This document shows positions 1 to 6,921 of a DNA stretch of 19,214 nucleotides, piece by piece. The position numbers were made by a program, and so were the translations under genes. The notes under the pieces are model-generated. The model was not told the DNA's origin. It saw only the letters and a list, made by a program, of their open reading frames with translations, and did not search any database. The stretch is from an uncultured euryarchaeote (lineage in GTDB: Archaea > Thermoplasmatota > Poseidoniia > Poseidoniales > Poseidoniaceae): NCBI GenBank assembly GCA_937881505.1, contig CALGEM010000267.1, positions 1-19,214 on the forward strand. The letters run 5' to 3'. How positions within the stretch are numbered: position 1 is the first letter of the stretch; each line of letters starts with the position of its first letter.

Positions 1-1
1 C

Positions 2-1558
2 GCCACCAACGCTGAAGGCACCTCCTTCGGCATGGTCACCTTCCTCGGCATGGAAGCTGTCGACGTGATGACCGCCTACAACATGACCGCAGAACAATAC
101 GGTGCTGTGGCAGGTTGGGTCGCAGGCTGGGCCACCTCGGCTTCCTCTGCCCAACTCGGCCTTCTTGGCGGTGTGGGCACGATGAACGCTGAGCAATTCG
201 TCAACCAAACCTTCGGTGCTGCCAGCCCCGTGGGCGACCCCTACCTGGAAAACTCCCTCAACATGGGCGGTGCATGGAGCGCTCTGTTTGGCAACGACCC
301 CATTGACCTGACCCAAGAGCAATCAGCCAACATCCTCTACGGGCCACTTGGCTTGGCCACACGCAACGGTTCAGCCATCTTCCTTTACGGCGAATTGTCT
401 GGCATGACGCCACCAATCGACTTCGCCACGATGGGCCCGGGGACTCCGATGGTCTGGGACGCCGCCACAATCGGAGCCCTCTACGGTGTTGACACCAATG
501 CCGCTACTGCCATGCGCGCCCTCATGATGGGCCCACTGTACGGCACCACGGCTGACTCCTTTGTGCCTGGCTTCCTGATGTCCTCCTTTGGTACCACGCC
601 CTACCTGACCCAGTCCTTCAACAACTGGCTTTTGGGCTGGCACGACCCAGTCAGCGCCTTCTTGGCCACGGGCAACCCCATGGACATGAGCGTCGGCTGG
701 ACCTCACTTGAGAGCAACGAGACCTACTTCGGCTCCAACGGCATCGCCAACGGCGACGGTACGAACTACACCATGTGTACGGGCGAGGTTGACACCTGCG
801 ACAAGGGCGAGACCCTTGCCGAAGACGGCTCAACCCAACTCTCGTGGCGAAACGACGCCATGAGAGACGCCACTTACGGCCTCATCATGCCTGAGTCCCT
901 TGTGGGCACGACCGGTGGATTCCTAACCGGCACGGGCGACAAGGTCGACGTGAGCGGCTACGCCATCGCCGACATCACCTGCGACGGCACCAGCGAAGTC
1001 AAGGGCATCCCAGTGGACGACTGTTCGGCTAGTGTGACCGCCACTGAGCGCAACATTCAGGCCAACCTCTTGGAGACTTACAGCCTGCTCGACGCCACGC
1101 CCGGTGCGCTTCCCGTGTACTTCGGCAGTGAAATCAGCATGCAGGCTGAGGAACTCTCCGGTCTTATCATCGCTGGAAGTTCGAAATCAACGTTCTACTT
1201 GGACACCCGAGCACACGGCAGCCAAGCCAGCACGCCAAGCATGTCAGATTTGGTTCCCGTCTTCGAGATTCACTCTTCGTCCATGATCGGCGACAGTGAT
1301 GCAGAAGAGATGGAGAGTGCCATCGTGCAGAACCAAGACAAGATGACCTATTGGACGAACTTCGATTCCTGGATTGACTTTGTCACCCTCTTCTTCTGGG
1401 TTGCCGGTATCGCCATGGTCGGCATGGGTATGGTCGGTGCGGCCAATGCCCCAACCGAGGAAGAGAGCGAAGACACCAGCGCACCTGCTGAGGAAGAAGC
1501 CCCTGAGGCTGCTGAAGAAGAGTCCAAAGAGGACGCTGAAGAAGCTGCAGATGAATGA
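2..1558 (+). CDS. Membrane-anchored surface protein, CD36/LIMP-2-like (5' partial)
   Basis: The frame is open from the first full codon, so the true start and any N-terminal membrane helix lie upstream; the first Met in the window is at base 32. Numbering from that Met, the protein is mostly extracytoplasmic-looking, with four Cys (249, 256, 317, 331) that could form disulfides. One helix follows at about 448-470, then a 35-residue tail in which 18 residues are Glu or Asp. Several stretches resemble the CD36/SCARB2 family in order: NWLLGWHDPVSAFL (198-211) against the family's LLWGYxDP block, TYFGSNGIANGDG with a following CTGE (231-251) against its FGxxxGxNGTxDG...TG block, and PVYFG (361-365) then TFYLDT (387-392) against its PVFxS and TYLDxEP blocks. 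Family membership is inferred from motif order by eye. A PorA/DUF3068-type relative is an alternative. No specific substrate can be proposed. Confidence 0.6.
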   Translation, partial: ATNAEGTSFGMVTFLGMEAVDVMTAYNMTAEQYGAVAGWVAGWATSASSAQLGLLGGVGTMNAEQFVNQTFGAASPVGDPYLENSLNMGGAWSALFGNDPIDLTQEQSANILYGPLGLATRNGSAIFLYGELSGMTPPIDFATMGPGTPMVWDAATIGALYGVDTNAATAMRALMMGPLYGTTADSFVPGFLMSSFGTTPYLTQSFNNWLLGWHDPVSAFLATGNPMDMSVGWTSLESNETYFGSNGIANGDGTNYTMCTGEVDTCDKGETLAEDGSTQLSWRNDAMRDATYGLIMPESLVGTTGGFLTGTGDKVDVSGYAIADITCDGTSEVKGIPVDDCSASVTATERNIQANLLETYSLLDATPGALPVYFGSEISMQAEELSGLIIAGSSKSTFYLDTRAHGSQASTPSMSDLVPVFEIHSSSMIGDSDAEEMESAIVQNQDKMTYWTNFDSWIDFVTLFFWVAGIAMVGMGMVGAANAPTEEESEDTSAPAEEEAPEAAEEESKEDAEEAADE

Positions 1559-1572
1559 GCCCAAGGTTCGTG

Positions 1573-1596
1573 AAAAGGTCGCAAAACCGGCCTTTT
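1573..1596 (+). terminator. Candidate intrinsic terminator hairpin after the surface-protein gene
   Basis: A 9-bp stem, AAAAGGTCG pairing with CGGCCTTTT with one G-T wobble, closes a 6-base CAAAAC loop 14 bases after the stop codon of the preceding gene. The 3' arm ends in TTTT, but a G and a C-run follow, so the U-tract is short. It could be a terminator or a transcript 3'-end structure. Archaeal termination usually relies on a U-tract without a strong hairpin, so this is a tentative call. Confidence 0.3.
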
Positions 1597-1665
1597 GCCC
1601 CCGGCTATAGGGGGAAGAACATATAGGGATTCAAACAACGGTAGCACGAAGAGAACATCTCTTCG

Positions 1666-2838
1666 GTGAACAGCTTGAGTTGCAAGTTGAATCTCCCCCT
1701 TGGCCCTTCGCTGCGCGACCCCTCACTCGAGGCGGATTTACAGGCTCGTCTTGATGACGGCCACCGCCTCTACGTGGTGGGCGACGTCCACGGCCACCTG
1801 GCAACCTTCCGTGCCCTCCTTCACCGACTCAACCTCGGCCCCGAGGACCGCGTGGTCTGTCTTGGCGACATGATCGACCGAGGACCGGACTCCGCCGGCC
1901 TGGTGGATTTGCTGCGAAGCCATCCCCAGGTCATTTGCCTGAAGGGGAATCACGAACAGATGGCGGTGCAATCGGTCCAGATGGACGGCACCTTCGAAGC
2001 GTGGCAGCCGTGGATGAAGCGTGGCGGAAAGTCAACCTACGCCTCCTACATCGTTCAGGCTGAGGGCGATCTATGGCAGGCCAAGCAGACCATGGTGGAC
2101 GATTTCATCTGGCTTGACAACCTGCCCACACAGATTGTGCTCGACCACATTCGCCTTGTTCACGCAGGCTACGACCCCCGGATGCCCCTCGATATGCAAG
2201 GGGAGAAAGAATTGCTTTGGATTCGCAAAGAATGGTTCCAGCACGAAGGGGCAGTTGACCCTGCCCGAACCGTCTTCTTTGGCCACACGACCACCACCAA
2301 ATTGGGTGATGCCGCCGGTGAGGTTGCCCGCAGCGAGACCCTCCTTTTCGACGGCCGACCTGCATGGGTGGGTGTTGATGTTGGCGCTTACAACCACGTC
2401 TCACCGGGTCTCGTGGCCATGGACGTGAGCACCTTCAGGGTGGTCAAACAGCCCACCCTGCGATGCGACCGCTGGTTTGAACGCATCAACACCCGGAAAA
2501 ACAAGAAGAAAAATGCCGTTTGGAAAGGCGAAGAGAACCTTCGAGAGGCCGAAGTCGCTCGTAGTTTCGGCCTGAAGGCCCTGGCGAGCAGAGCCAAGAA
2601 AGCTCGCACCTCAACCCTCCGAGCGCAACGGGAACTCGAGGAGATTGGTGTGGTGTTCCCTCCTCAGGCGCACCACGATGAAACGATGGGTGGCTACCGG
2701 ATTTTCAAACGGGCTGCTCAACGGGCCAAAGAAGCGACCCTACCACGCGGTCCGACGGGGTTCAGAGTCTATCCCAAAACCGGCTTGAAGCGGCAAGAAG
2801 CAGGAGTTAAGGGGCGAAGATTAACTGGTGTAAGTTAA
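1666..2838 (+). CDS. PPP-family metallophosphoesterase / serine-threonine protein phosphatase with basic C-terminal extension
   Basis: The PPP-family dimetal phosphatase signature is complete and ordered: GDVHGH (39-44), GDMIDRG (67-73), GNHE (94-97), a metal-binding His in VHAG (165-168) and FGHT (205-208). This matches the lambda-phosphatase/PrpA/ApaH type of cytosolic enzyme, which hydrolyses phosphoserine or phosphothreonine, or dinucleoside polyphosphates in the ApaH branch; the substrate cannot be told from sequence. Small stand-alone members are around 210-280 residues, whereas this one has 390. The extra roughly 120 residues (271-390) are rich in Lys and Arg, have no recognised domain, and might contact nucleic acid or a partner. 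The start chosen is GTG at 1666; there is no upstream in-frame ATG close to the motif. AT-rich CATATAGG at about 1619-1626 is a possible TATA element. The gene stands alone between two intergenic gaps. Confidence 0.85.
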   Translation: MNSLSCKLNLPLGPSLRDPSLEADLQARLDDGHRLYVVGDVHGHLATFRALLHRLNLGPEDRVVCLGDMIDRGPDSAGLVDLLRSHPQVICLKGNHEQMAVQSVQMDGTFEAWQPWMKRGGKSTYASYIVQAEGDLWQAKQTMVDDFIWLDNLPTQIVLDHIRLVHAGYDPRMPLDMQGEKELLWIRKEWFQHEGAVDPARTVFFGHTTTTKLGDAAGEVARSETLLFDGRPAWVGVDVGAYNHVSPGLVAMDVSTFRVVKQPTLRCDRWFERINTRKNKKKNAVWKGEENLREAEVARSFGLKALASRAKKARTSTLRAQRELEEIGVVFPPQAHHDETMGGYRIFKRAAQRAKEATLPRGPTGFRVYPKTGLKRQEAGVKGRRLTGVS

Positions 2839-2955
2839 ACACTGTCATTCCATAATCTGGAAATAAATTGCGCTAATCCGCAACTTTCCGCCGTTGATGC
2901 GCCAATGATGCACAGAAAACAACATTAAAGAGGGTAAACAGCATTTGCTCTATTC

Positions 2956-3126
2956 ATGGAGAACCCCCGAGACGAAACCGGTTCCGTGCGTGCACTGCAA
3001 AACGCCTACCTTCGCGTGATTCAACAGCGACATGCCAATGCGTCGATGCTCCGCTGGAGTCTTGATTTTGCTCAGGCAGAAAAAGAACGCCAGTCCGGCA
3101 CCGGCGTCACGCTCTACCTCTTGTGA
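2956..3126 (+). CDS. Small hypothetical protein, 56 residues
   Basis: An ATG-initiated 56-codon ORF (begins MENPRDETGS, ends VTLYLL) fills most of the gap between the phosphatase and the exporter. It looks soluble and mainly helical, with no membrane segment, Cys or recognised motif. Its third codon positions are mostly G or C, as in neighbouring genes. An ATTAAAG element at about 2924-2930 sits 26-32 bases before the ATG, where the TATA box of a leaderless archaeal transcript would lie, and no Shine-Dalgarno is visible. It ends 42 bases before the LysE-family gene on the same strand, so the two may be co-transcribed. I do not recognise the protein; it could be a chance ORF. Confidence 0.45.
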   Translation: MENPRDETGSVRALQNAYLRVIQQRHANASMLRWSLDFAQAEKERQSGTGVTLYLL

Positions 3127-3168
3127 ATCTCCCGCCAAGGTTGATGGCGTGCACCGCTTGGGTCGGCC

Positions 3169-3783
3169 ATGGAGCCGATGGCCTGGGACGTGCTTTTGGC
3201 CGCCGGCACCGTGTTCGTTCTCGGCGCCATATCGCCCGGACCCAGTCTGATGGTGGTACTTCGCAACACGATGATCGGTGGGCGGCGCCAGGGCGTCATG
3301 TGCGCCCTCGGCCACGGTTTGGGTTTCGGACTCTATGCCGGCATGGCCGTGTTTGGCCTCATCGTTTTGCTCGAAGAAGCCCCCACGGTGTTCACGGGAC
3401 TGCAACTCATCGGGTGCGGCTTGCTTGGCTGGTACGGCTGGTCGATGTGGAACGCCAACCACGATGCACTGTTCAATGACGACCTCGGCTCCACCGCTCA
3501 GGGCTTTGCCGAAGGCTTTGCCATCGCCTTCTTCAACCCGAAAATCGCCTTGTTTTTGGTCGCCGTCCTCGCCCAAGTGCTTCAGCCTGACATGAACCTC
3601 CTCTCCAAAACCGCCGTCGGCCTGCTGGGCATGACCATCGATACGCTGTGGTACCTGCTCGTGGCCTTGGTGCTGACAGGAAGTTCGTGGTTGGAACGAC
3701 TCAAGCATCGAGCAGCGCTCATCCACCGATTGACCGCCGTGGTGCTCTGGGGCTTTGCTCTCAGCGTGCTGACCACCGTGTAG
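3169..3783 (+). CDS. LysE/RhtB-family amino-acid exporter
   Basis: This is a 204-residue integral membrane protein, the usual length for LysE/RhtB/LeuE exporters, which expel amino acids or small metabolites across the cytoplasmic membrane using the ion gradient. The family hallmarks are visible: ISPGPSLMVVLRN (21-33) at the end of helix 1, a glycine-rich stretch GHGLGFGLYAG (48-58), and FFNPK (121-125) with the conserved NPK. Hydrophobic helices lie at about 8-28, 42-68, 73-94, 116-137, 145-171 and 185-203. The substrate cannot be assigned. The first Met (3169) is used; Met4 (3178) is an equally plausible start and neither has a clear ribosome site. The stop at 3781-3783 directly abuts the end of fpg on the opposite strand. 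The family is common in bacteria, so this may be an acquired gene. Confidence 0.88.
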   Translation: MEPMAWDVLLAAGTVFVLGAISPGPSLMVVLRNTMIGGRRQGVMCALGHGLGFGLYAGMAVFGLIVLLEEAPTVFTGLQLIGCGLLGWYGWSMWNANHDALFNDDLGSTAQGFAEGFAIAFFNPKIALFLVAVLAQVLQPDMNLLSKTAVGLLGMTIDTLWYLLVALVLTGSSWLERLKHRAALIHRLTAVVLWGFALSVLTTV

Positions 3784-4698
3784 TCAGCGTTGACAGGTGG
3801 GGCAAAAGAAGCTTGAACGGTTGCTTTGGACGATTCGACGTACCACGCCGCCGCAACCTGCTTTTTCACAGGGTTGGCCTTCCCGGCCATAGACGGCAAA
3901 GTGGTGAGCAAAGTAGCCAAGCGTACCGTCCACGCTCGCGAAATCGTTCAAGGTGGAGCCTCCGGCTTGAATGGCTTCATCGATCACGTCCTTGATGTGG
4001 CCCACCAAGACCTCCAATCGCTTGGTAGGTGCACCGTTTTTGCGAACCAGGCCGCCGGCTTCACGCCGTGGCGAAATTCCCGCCCGATGAAGTGATTCAC
4101 ACACGTAGATGTTACCTACGCCCACCACGACCTTTTGGTCGAGCAAGGCCAGTTTGATGGCGGTTTTTCGCCCCTTGAGGCGGGCGGCCAAATCCTTGGC
4201 ACTCCACGGGTCAAAGGGTTCGGGGCCGAGGGATGCGAGCAATTTGTGCGTGGCCTCCTCGTGGGCGGCAAAGAGGTCGATGATGCCAAAGCGGCGCGGG
4301 TCGGTGTAGACCGCCCGTGAGCCGTCGGTGAAGATGAATTCCAAGTGGTCGTGCTTTCCCCCGTGGCCGGTTTGGTCGCCAAAGGAGGAGACAGGCACCC
4401 CACCGTTCACCGTTTGCAGGAGGGGTTTGGCCGCAGCGGCCTCGTCGCTATCAAACAAGGTGTAGCGCCCACTCATGCCGAGATGGGAGAGCAGGACACG
4501 GCCGTCATCGAGGTCCACCAAGAGGTACTTTGCTCGCCGTCGGATGTTCACCACGGTGGTTCCTGCAAGGGTGGCAAGGTCCTCGGGAAAGGGGTAGCGC
4601 AAGCCTTCTCTTCGGATGAGAACATCGTCAAACGTCTTGCCCTGCATGCCATTCATCAGGCCTTGGCGAACAGTTTCAACCTCGGGAAGTTCCGGCAC
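3784..4698 (-). CDS. mutM: Formamidopyrimidine-DNA glycosylase (Fpg/MutM)
   Basis: A bifunctional DNA glycosylase/AP lyase that removes oxidised purines such as 8-oxoguanine. The N-terminus reads MPELPEVETV, so after Met removal Pro becomes the nucleophile and Glu3 is the catalytic acid. A conserved Lys57 (RRRAKYL), LSHLGMSGRY (70-79), DPRRFG (133-138) and GVGNIYVCE (193-201) match the family. The C-terminal zinc finger has Cys277, 282, 299 and 302, so its first pair is CX4C rather than the common CX2C; I associate this variant with alphaproteobacterial MutM. At 304 residues it is longer than the typical 270, with extra sequence at about 84-114. The start is GTG at 4698, two bases after the flpA stop and 7 bases from a GGAGG ribosome site (4706-4710) lying inside flpA. 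It is the last gene of the nop5-flpA-fpg operon. Bacterial origin is likely. Confidence 0.95.
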   Translation of the reverse strand: MPELPEVETVRQGLMNGMQGKTFDDVLIRREGLRYPFPEDLATLAGTTVVNIRRRAKYLLVDLDDGRVLLSHLGMSGRYTLFDSDEAAAAKPLLQTVNGGVPVSSFGDQTGHGGKHDHLEFIFTDGSRAVYTDPRRFGIIDLFAAHEEATHKLLASLGPEPFDPWSAKDLAARLKGRKTAIKLALLDQKVVVGVGNIYVCESLHRAGISPRREAGGLVRKNGAPTKRLEVLVGHIKDVIDEAIQAGGSTLNDFASVDGTLGYFAHHFAVYGREGQPCEKAGCGGVVRRIVQSNRSSFFCPTCQR

Positions 4699-4700
4699 GC

Positions 4701-5429
4701 TCAGGCCTCCGGCTTTCGAACGACGAACAGGCGATGATTGTCTTCGTAACCCGTCAACTCCACGACTTCCTCCACCACGTAATCGTGCTCAAGCAAGCGG
4801 TCTTCCACCCCTTTGAAGAGGGCCGTTTCGCCCTCCCCCGTCCAGCGCTCGCTGGCGGCTTTCAGCGAGAGAAGACCGGTGCCGCCCGGTTGAAGAAAAC
4901 GCTGACATGCGGCGAGGAAGATGTCAACTTGTCCGGCCTGCGCCACGTCTTGAAAGAGCCAGGACACCTTGGTGGGCAGCAGAACCCCCCATGCACCGTG
5001 CTGACGAGCATCGCCCAACACGGGCACCAAACCCGGTCGGCCCTTGGCCATGAAGGTCAAATCCCGCAGGCAACGCGGTGCCAAATCAACGCAGACCAAC
5101 CGTCCGCCGAAGCGATTCTCTGCCCCGCACAGGTGGTCGTAGAGGTGGCTCACCGATGTTCCGTGGCCCGCGCCGAGGTAGAGCACGGTCTCGCCTTGGG
5201 CCGGTAGGAGACGAGCAGGGTCGCCTTTGGTGCGCAACATGCCGGCTCCCAACTTGGAGCGGGTGGGGTCCCAACGACGGTGTTCCTTTCCTGAAAAACG
5301 CCGCAGCGACTCGCCGTACACCGCTTCACCGGGAACGGCGTTGAGCGTCCACAGGGTTCGGCGGTCAAGACGCACCGCTGACGAGAGCTGTTGAGGCCCG
5401 CGTTGGCGTCGCTTCTTTCCCCCACCCAT
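4701..5429 (-). CDS. flpA: Fibrillarin-like rRNA/tRNA 2'-O-methyltransferase
   Basis: FlpA is the SAM-dependent catalytic subunit of archaeal box C/D ribonucleoprotein, methylating ribose 2'-OH in rRNA and tRNA guided by C/D sRNAs with Nop5 and L7Ae. Visible features are the archaeal fibrillarin block RRWDPTRSKLGAGML (51-65), SAM-binding motif I TVLYLGAGHGTSVSHL (81-96), acidic residues at CVDLAP (113-118) and GDAR (139-142), Asp161 in LFQDVAQ, Lys190 in LSLKAASER, and the C-terminal block YEDNHRLFVV (228-237). Its 242 residues are normal for the family, with a short Lys/Arg-rich N-terminal tail. The start is ATG at 5429 with GAGGGG (5438-5443) 8 bases upstream, overlapping the end of nop5. 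It lies 12 bases after nop5, the classic nop5-flpA pairing. Confidence 0.96.
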   Translation of the reverse strand: MGGGKKRRQRGPQQLSSAVRLDRRTLWTLNAVPGEAVYGESLRRFSGKEHRRWDPTRSKLGAGMLRTKGDPARLLPAQGETVLYLGAGHGTSVSHLYDHLCGAENRFGGRLVCVDLAPRCLRDLTFMAKGRPGLVPVLGDARQHGAWGVLLPTKVSWLFQDVAQAGQVDIFLAACQRFLQPGGTGLLSLKAASERWTGEGETALFKGVEDRLLEHDYVVEEVVELTGYEDNHRLFVVRKPEA

Positions 5430-5441
5430 GGTGTCAACCCC

Positions 5442-6449
5442 TCAACGTCGAGACGGTGGTTGCTTGTTGGCTTCTCGGAGCGCTTCAACGCGCTCTTCGA
5501 CCTTGGCCACCTCTGCTTCGCCCCAAGGTTGACCCTCAAAGGCGTCAATCTTCGCAGCGATGCTGATTTTTCCAGCCAGCATGCGAGCGATTTTACCTCG
5601 GACCCAACGAGGCGAACGGCTGATCCACGGGTGCATGAAGATATGACCGTGCTTTGGGGAAGGTGCTCCGGTCTTGAGATGGTGGAAGAACGCCTTCTCA
5701 GCGCCGAGGATTTGCACCGTCCCCGATGGAAGTCGAGCAAGCCTGGCACGTCCGTGGGCTTCAACACAAAGGCGAGCAGCGAGCAAGGGGCCAACAAGGG
5801 CCGAGACCGAGGGCAGGTGTTCCTCGGCCAACCAGCGAAGAGCGTTTTCCATGCGGTCGAGGCGACCGTTGGCTTGTGCAGCGTTTTCAGCCCATTCCAC
5901 CAGCGACCTCCATTCTTTGTCCGAGGGGAGTTCGGCAGGAACCTCAATGCCCATGGCTTCAGCAAAAGCGGCGGGGTCCTCACTCCCGGCCACGGTGCGG
6001 ACGTAAGCGGCACGGTCGCTCACCGTGGTCATGGGGAAGAACAAGCCGGCCCACTCGATGAGGCGAGATTCCATCGTCAAATGACTCGCACGAAGTTCAT
6101 CGCTGCCTCGAACCAGATGTTCGAGGCGCCGGTCGGGGTCGTTGGCCGCTGCCTGCACGCCTTCCACCGCAAGACGCAGAGCTGCTGCGTCGGCCACCGC
6201 CTGTTGTTCGCTCGTGGGCGTCGGCCAGTCGGCATCGGGAAGTTGCGGGTCGCCATGGACACAAAGCACCGCTTCGGGGAAGCGCTGCTTGAGTTCCTCA
6301 GCCTCACGAACAGGTTGACCTGCAGCGATTTGACGAAGACGCTCAACCACGGCATGCTCGGTCATATGACCGTCCCACTCGAGGGAATCAACGATGTTGC
6401 CGTGCTCGTCGACGACGGCTGCGGCTCGCCAATCGTACCCCAACCACAT
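5442..6449 (-). CDS. nop5: Nop5 (Nop56/58 homologue), box C/D RNP scaffold
   Basis: Nop5 bridges L7Ae-bound C/D sRNA to fibrillarin and dimerises through a coiled coil. The C-terminal NOP domain (about 212-310) is clear: LPSVSALVGPLLAARL, then RLARLPSGTVQILGAEKAFF, HHLKTGAPSPKHG and RSPRWVRGKIARMLAGKISI. The N-terminal third (fibrillarin-binding part) and middle helical part are more divergent. I start at ATG 6449 (MWLGYDWR), giving 335 residues. The frame stays open to a TTG at 6524, but that would add 25 poorly conserved-looking residues. The start lacks a strong ribosome site, only AAGGG 7 bases upstream. The Lys/Glu-rich tail seen in many archaeal Nop5 proteins is short here. It heads the operon with flpA and fpg; a TATA-like CTATATTA (6540-6547 read on this strand) may drive it. 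Confidence 0.93.
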   Translation of the reverse strand: MWLGYDWRAAAVVDEHGNIVDSLEWDGHMTEHAVVERLRQIAAGQPVREAEELKQRFPEAVLCVHGDPQLPDADWPTPTSEQQAVADAAALRLAVEGVQAAANDPDRRLEHLVRGSDELRASHLTMESRLIEWAGLFFPMTTVSDRAAYVRTVAGSEDPAAFAEAMGIEVPAELPSDKEWRSLVEWAENAAQANGRLDRMENALRWLAEEHLPSVSALVGPLLAARLCVEAHGRARLARLPSGTVQILGAEKAFFHHLKTGAPSPKHGHIFMHPWISRSPRWVRGKIARMLAGKISIAAKIDAFEGQPWGEAEVAKVEERVEALREANKQPPSRR

Positions 6450-6540
6450 GGTCGGCCCTTGAAGCGGTTCATTTTGACCCTTGCCCTTCGGATTGGACCT
6501 CCTGACATCGGACGGATGAAACAAATTATTGCAATCAACC

Positions 6541-6547
6541 TAATATA
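6541..6547 (+). promoter_or_regulatory. Candidate TATA box for a leaderless tfs transcript, in the nop5/tfs divergent region
   Basis: TAATATA lies 22-28 bases before the tfs ATG (6569), the spacing expected when transcription starts at or next to the start codon. No Shine-Dalgarno precedes that ATG, which fits a leaderless mRNA. The element is nearly palindromic and reads CTATATTA on the other strand, so it could also serve the divergent nop5 operon with a longer leader. The call rests on position and AT-richness only. Confidence 0.5.
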
Positions 6548-6568
6548 GGCGTATTTGCAGGAATACCC

Positions 6569-6919
6569 ATGTTTTGCCCACAATGTGGAACGCTATCGTT
6601 CCCTACTCCATCCGGAGACATCTCCTGCACCAATTACAAGTGCGGGTACAACGGTCCGGCTAACGTCAAAACAAAGATTGGAGGAAAGGAGGTTGACCTC
6701 TCCAAAGCCACCTCCAGCACCAAGGTTGAATCGCGTGATTTTGAAATCATCAAAGATTCAGACAACATGCAGGGCATCCTGACCACAGGGGATTACATGT
6801 GCCCCAAGTGCGATTGCGTCGAAGTCTACGCTTATCTGGAACAAACTCGTTCGTCGGATGAACCTGAAACTCGTATGTTGACCTGCAAGGATTGCGGCAA
6901 CGGCTGGCGAGAGTACTGA
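6569..6919 (+). CDS. tfs: Transcription factor S (TFIIS-like RNA polymerase cleavage factor)
   Basis: TFS stimulates the intrinsic RNA cleavage of stalled, backtracked archaeal RNA polymerase. Two zinc ribbons are visible. The N-terminal one has Cys3, Cys6, Cys20 and Cys25 (the second pair is CX4C). The C-terminal one has Cys78, Cys81, Cys106 and Cys109 (CPKC and CKDCGNGW). The hairpin tip QTRSSDEPET (92-101) retains the Asp97-Glu98 pair that enters the polymerase active site, so this copy should be cleavage-competent. At 116 residues the length is typical (about 105-115). Its stop is only 2 bases from the convergent pcn stop, leaving no room for a terminator between them. Confidence 0.95.
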   Translation: MFCPQCGTLSFPTPSGDISCTNYKCGYNGPANVKTKIGGKEVDLSKATSSTKVESRDFEIIKDSDNMQGILTTGDYMCPKCDCVEVYAYLEQTRSSDEPETRMLTCKDCGNGWREY

Positions 6920-6921
6920 AA

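Noticed and set aside
2839..2955. Possible structured RNA or attachment site in the gap before the small ORF
   Set aside because: Only a 5-bp TTGCG/CGCAA stem is visible, with no tRNA-like fold, integrase gene or direct repeats nearby.
2950..3726. Minus-strand open frame of 258 codons across the small ORF and exporter
   Set aside because: It is antisense to a convincing LysE-family gene, and its translation is His/Gly/Glu-rich without motifs.
6450..6524. N-terminal extension of Nop5 to a TTG at 6524
   Set aside because: The extension starts at a rare codon, lies in the promoter-like region and contains no Nop5-like sequence. The AGGAGG in it is not followed by an in-frame start at proper spacing.
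5391..6548. Plus-strand open frame of 385 codons opposite nop5 and the start of flpA
   Set aside because: Nop5 and fibrillarin motifs are unambiguous on the minus strand; the plus-strand translation shows no domain.
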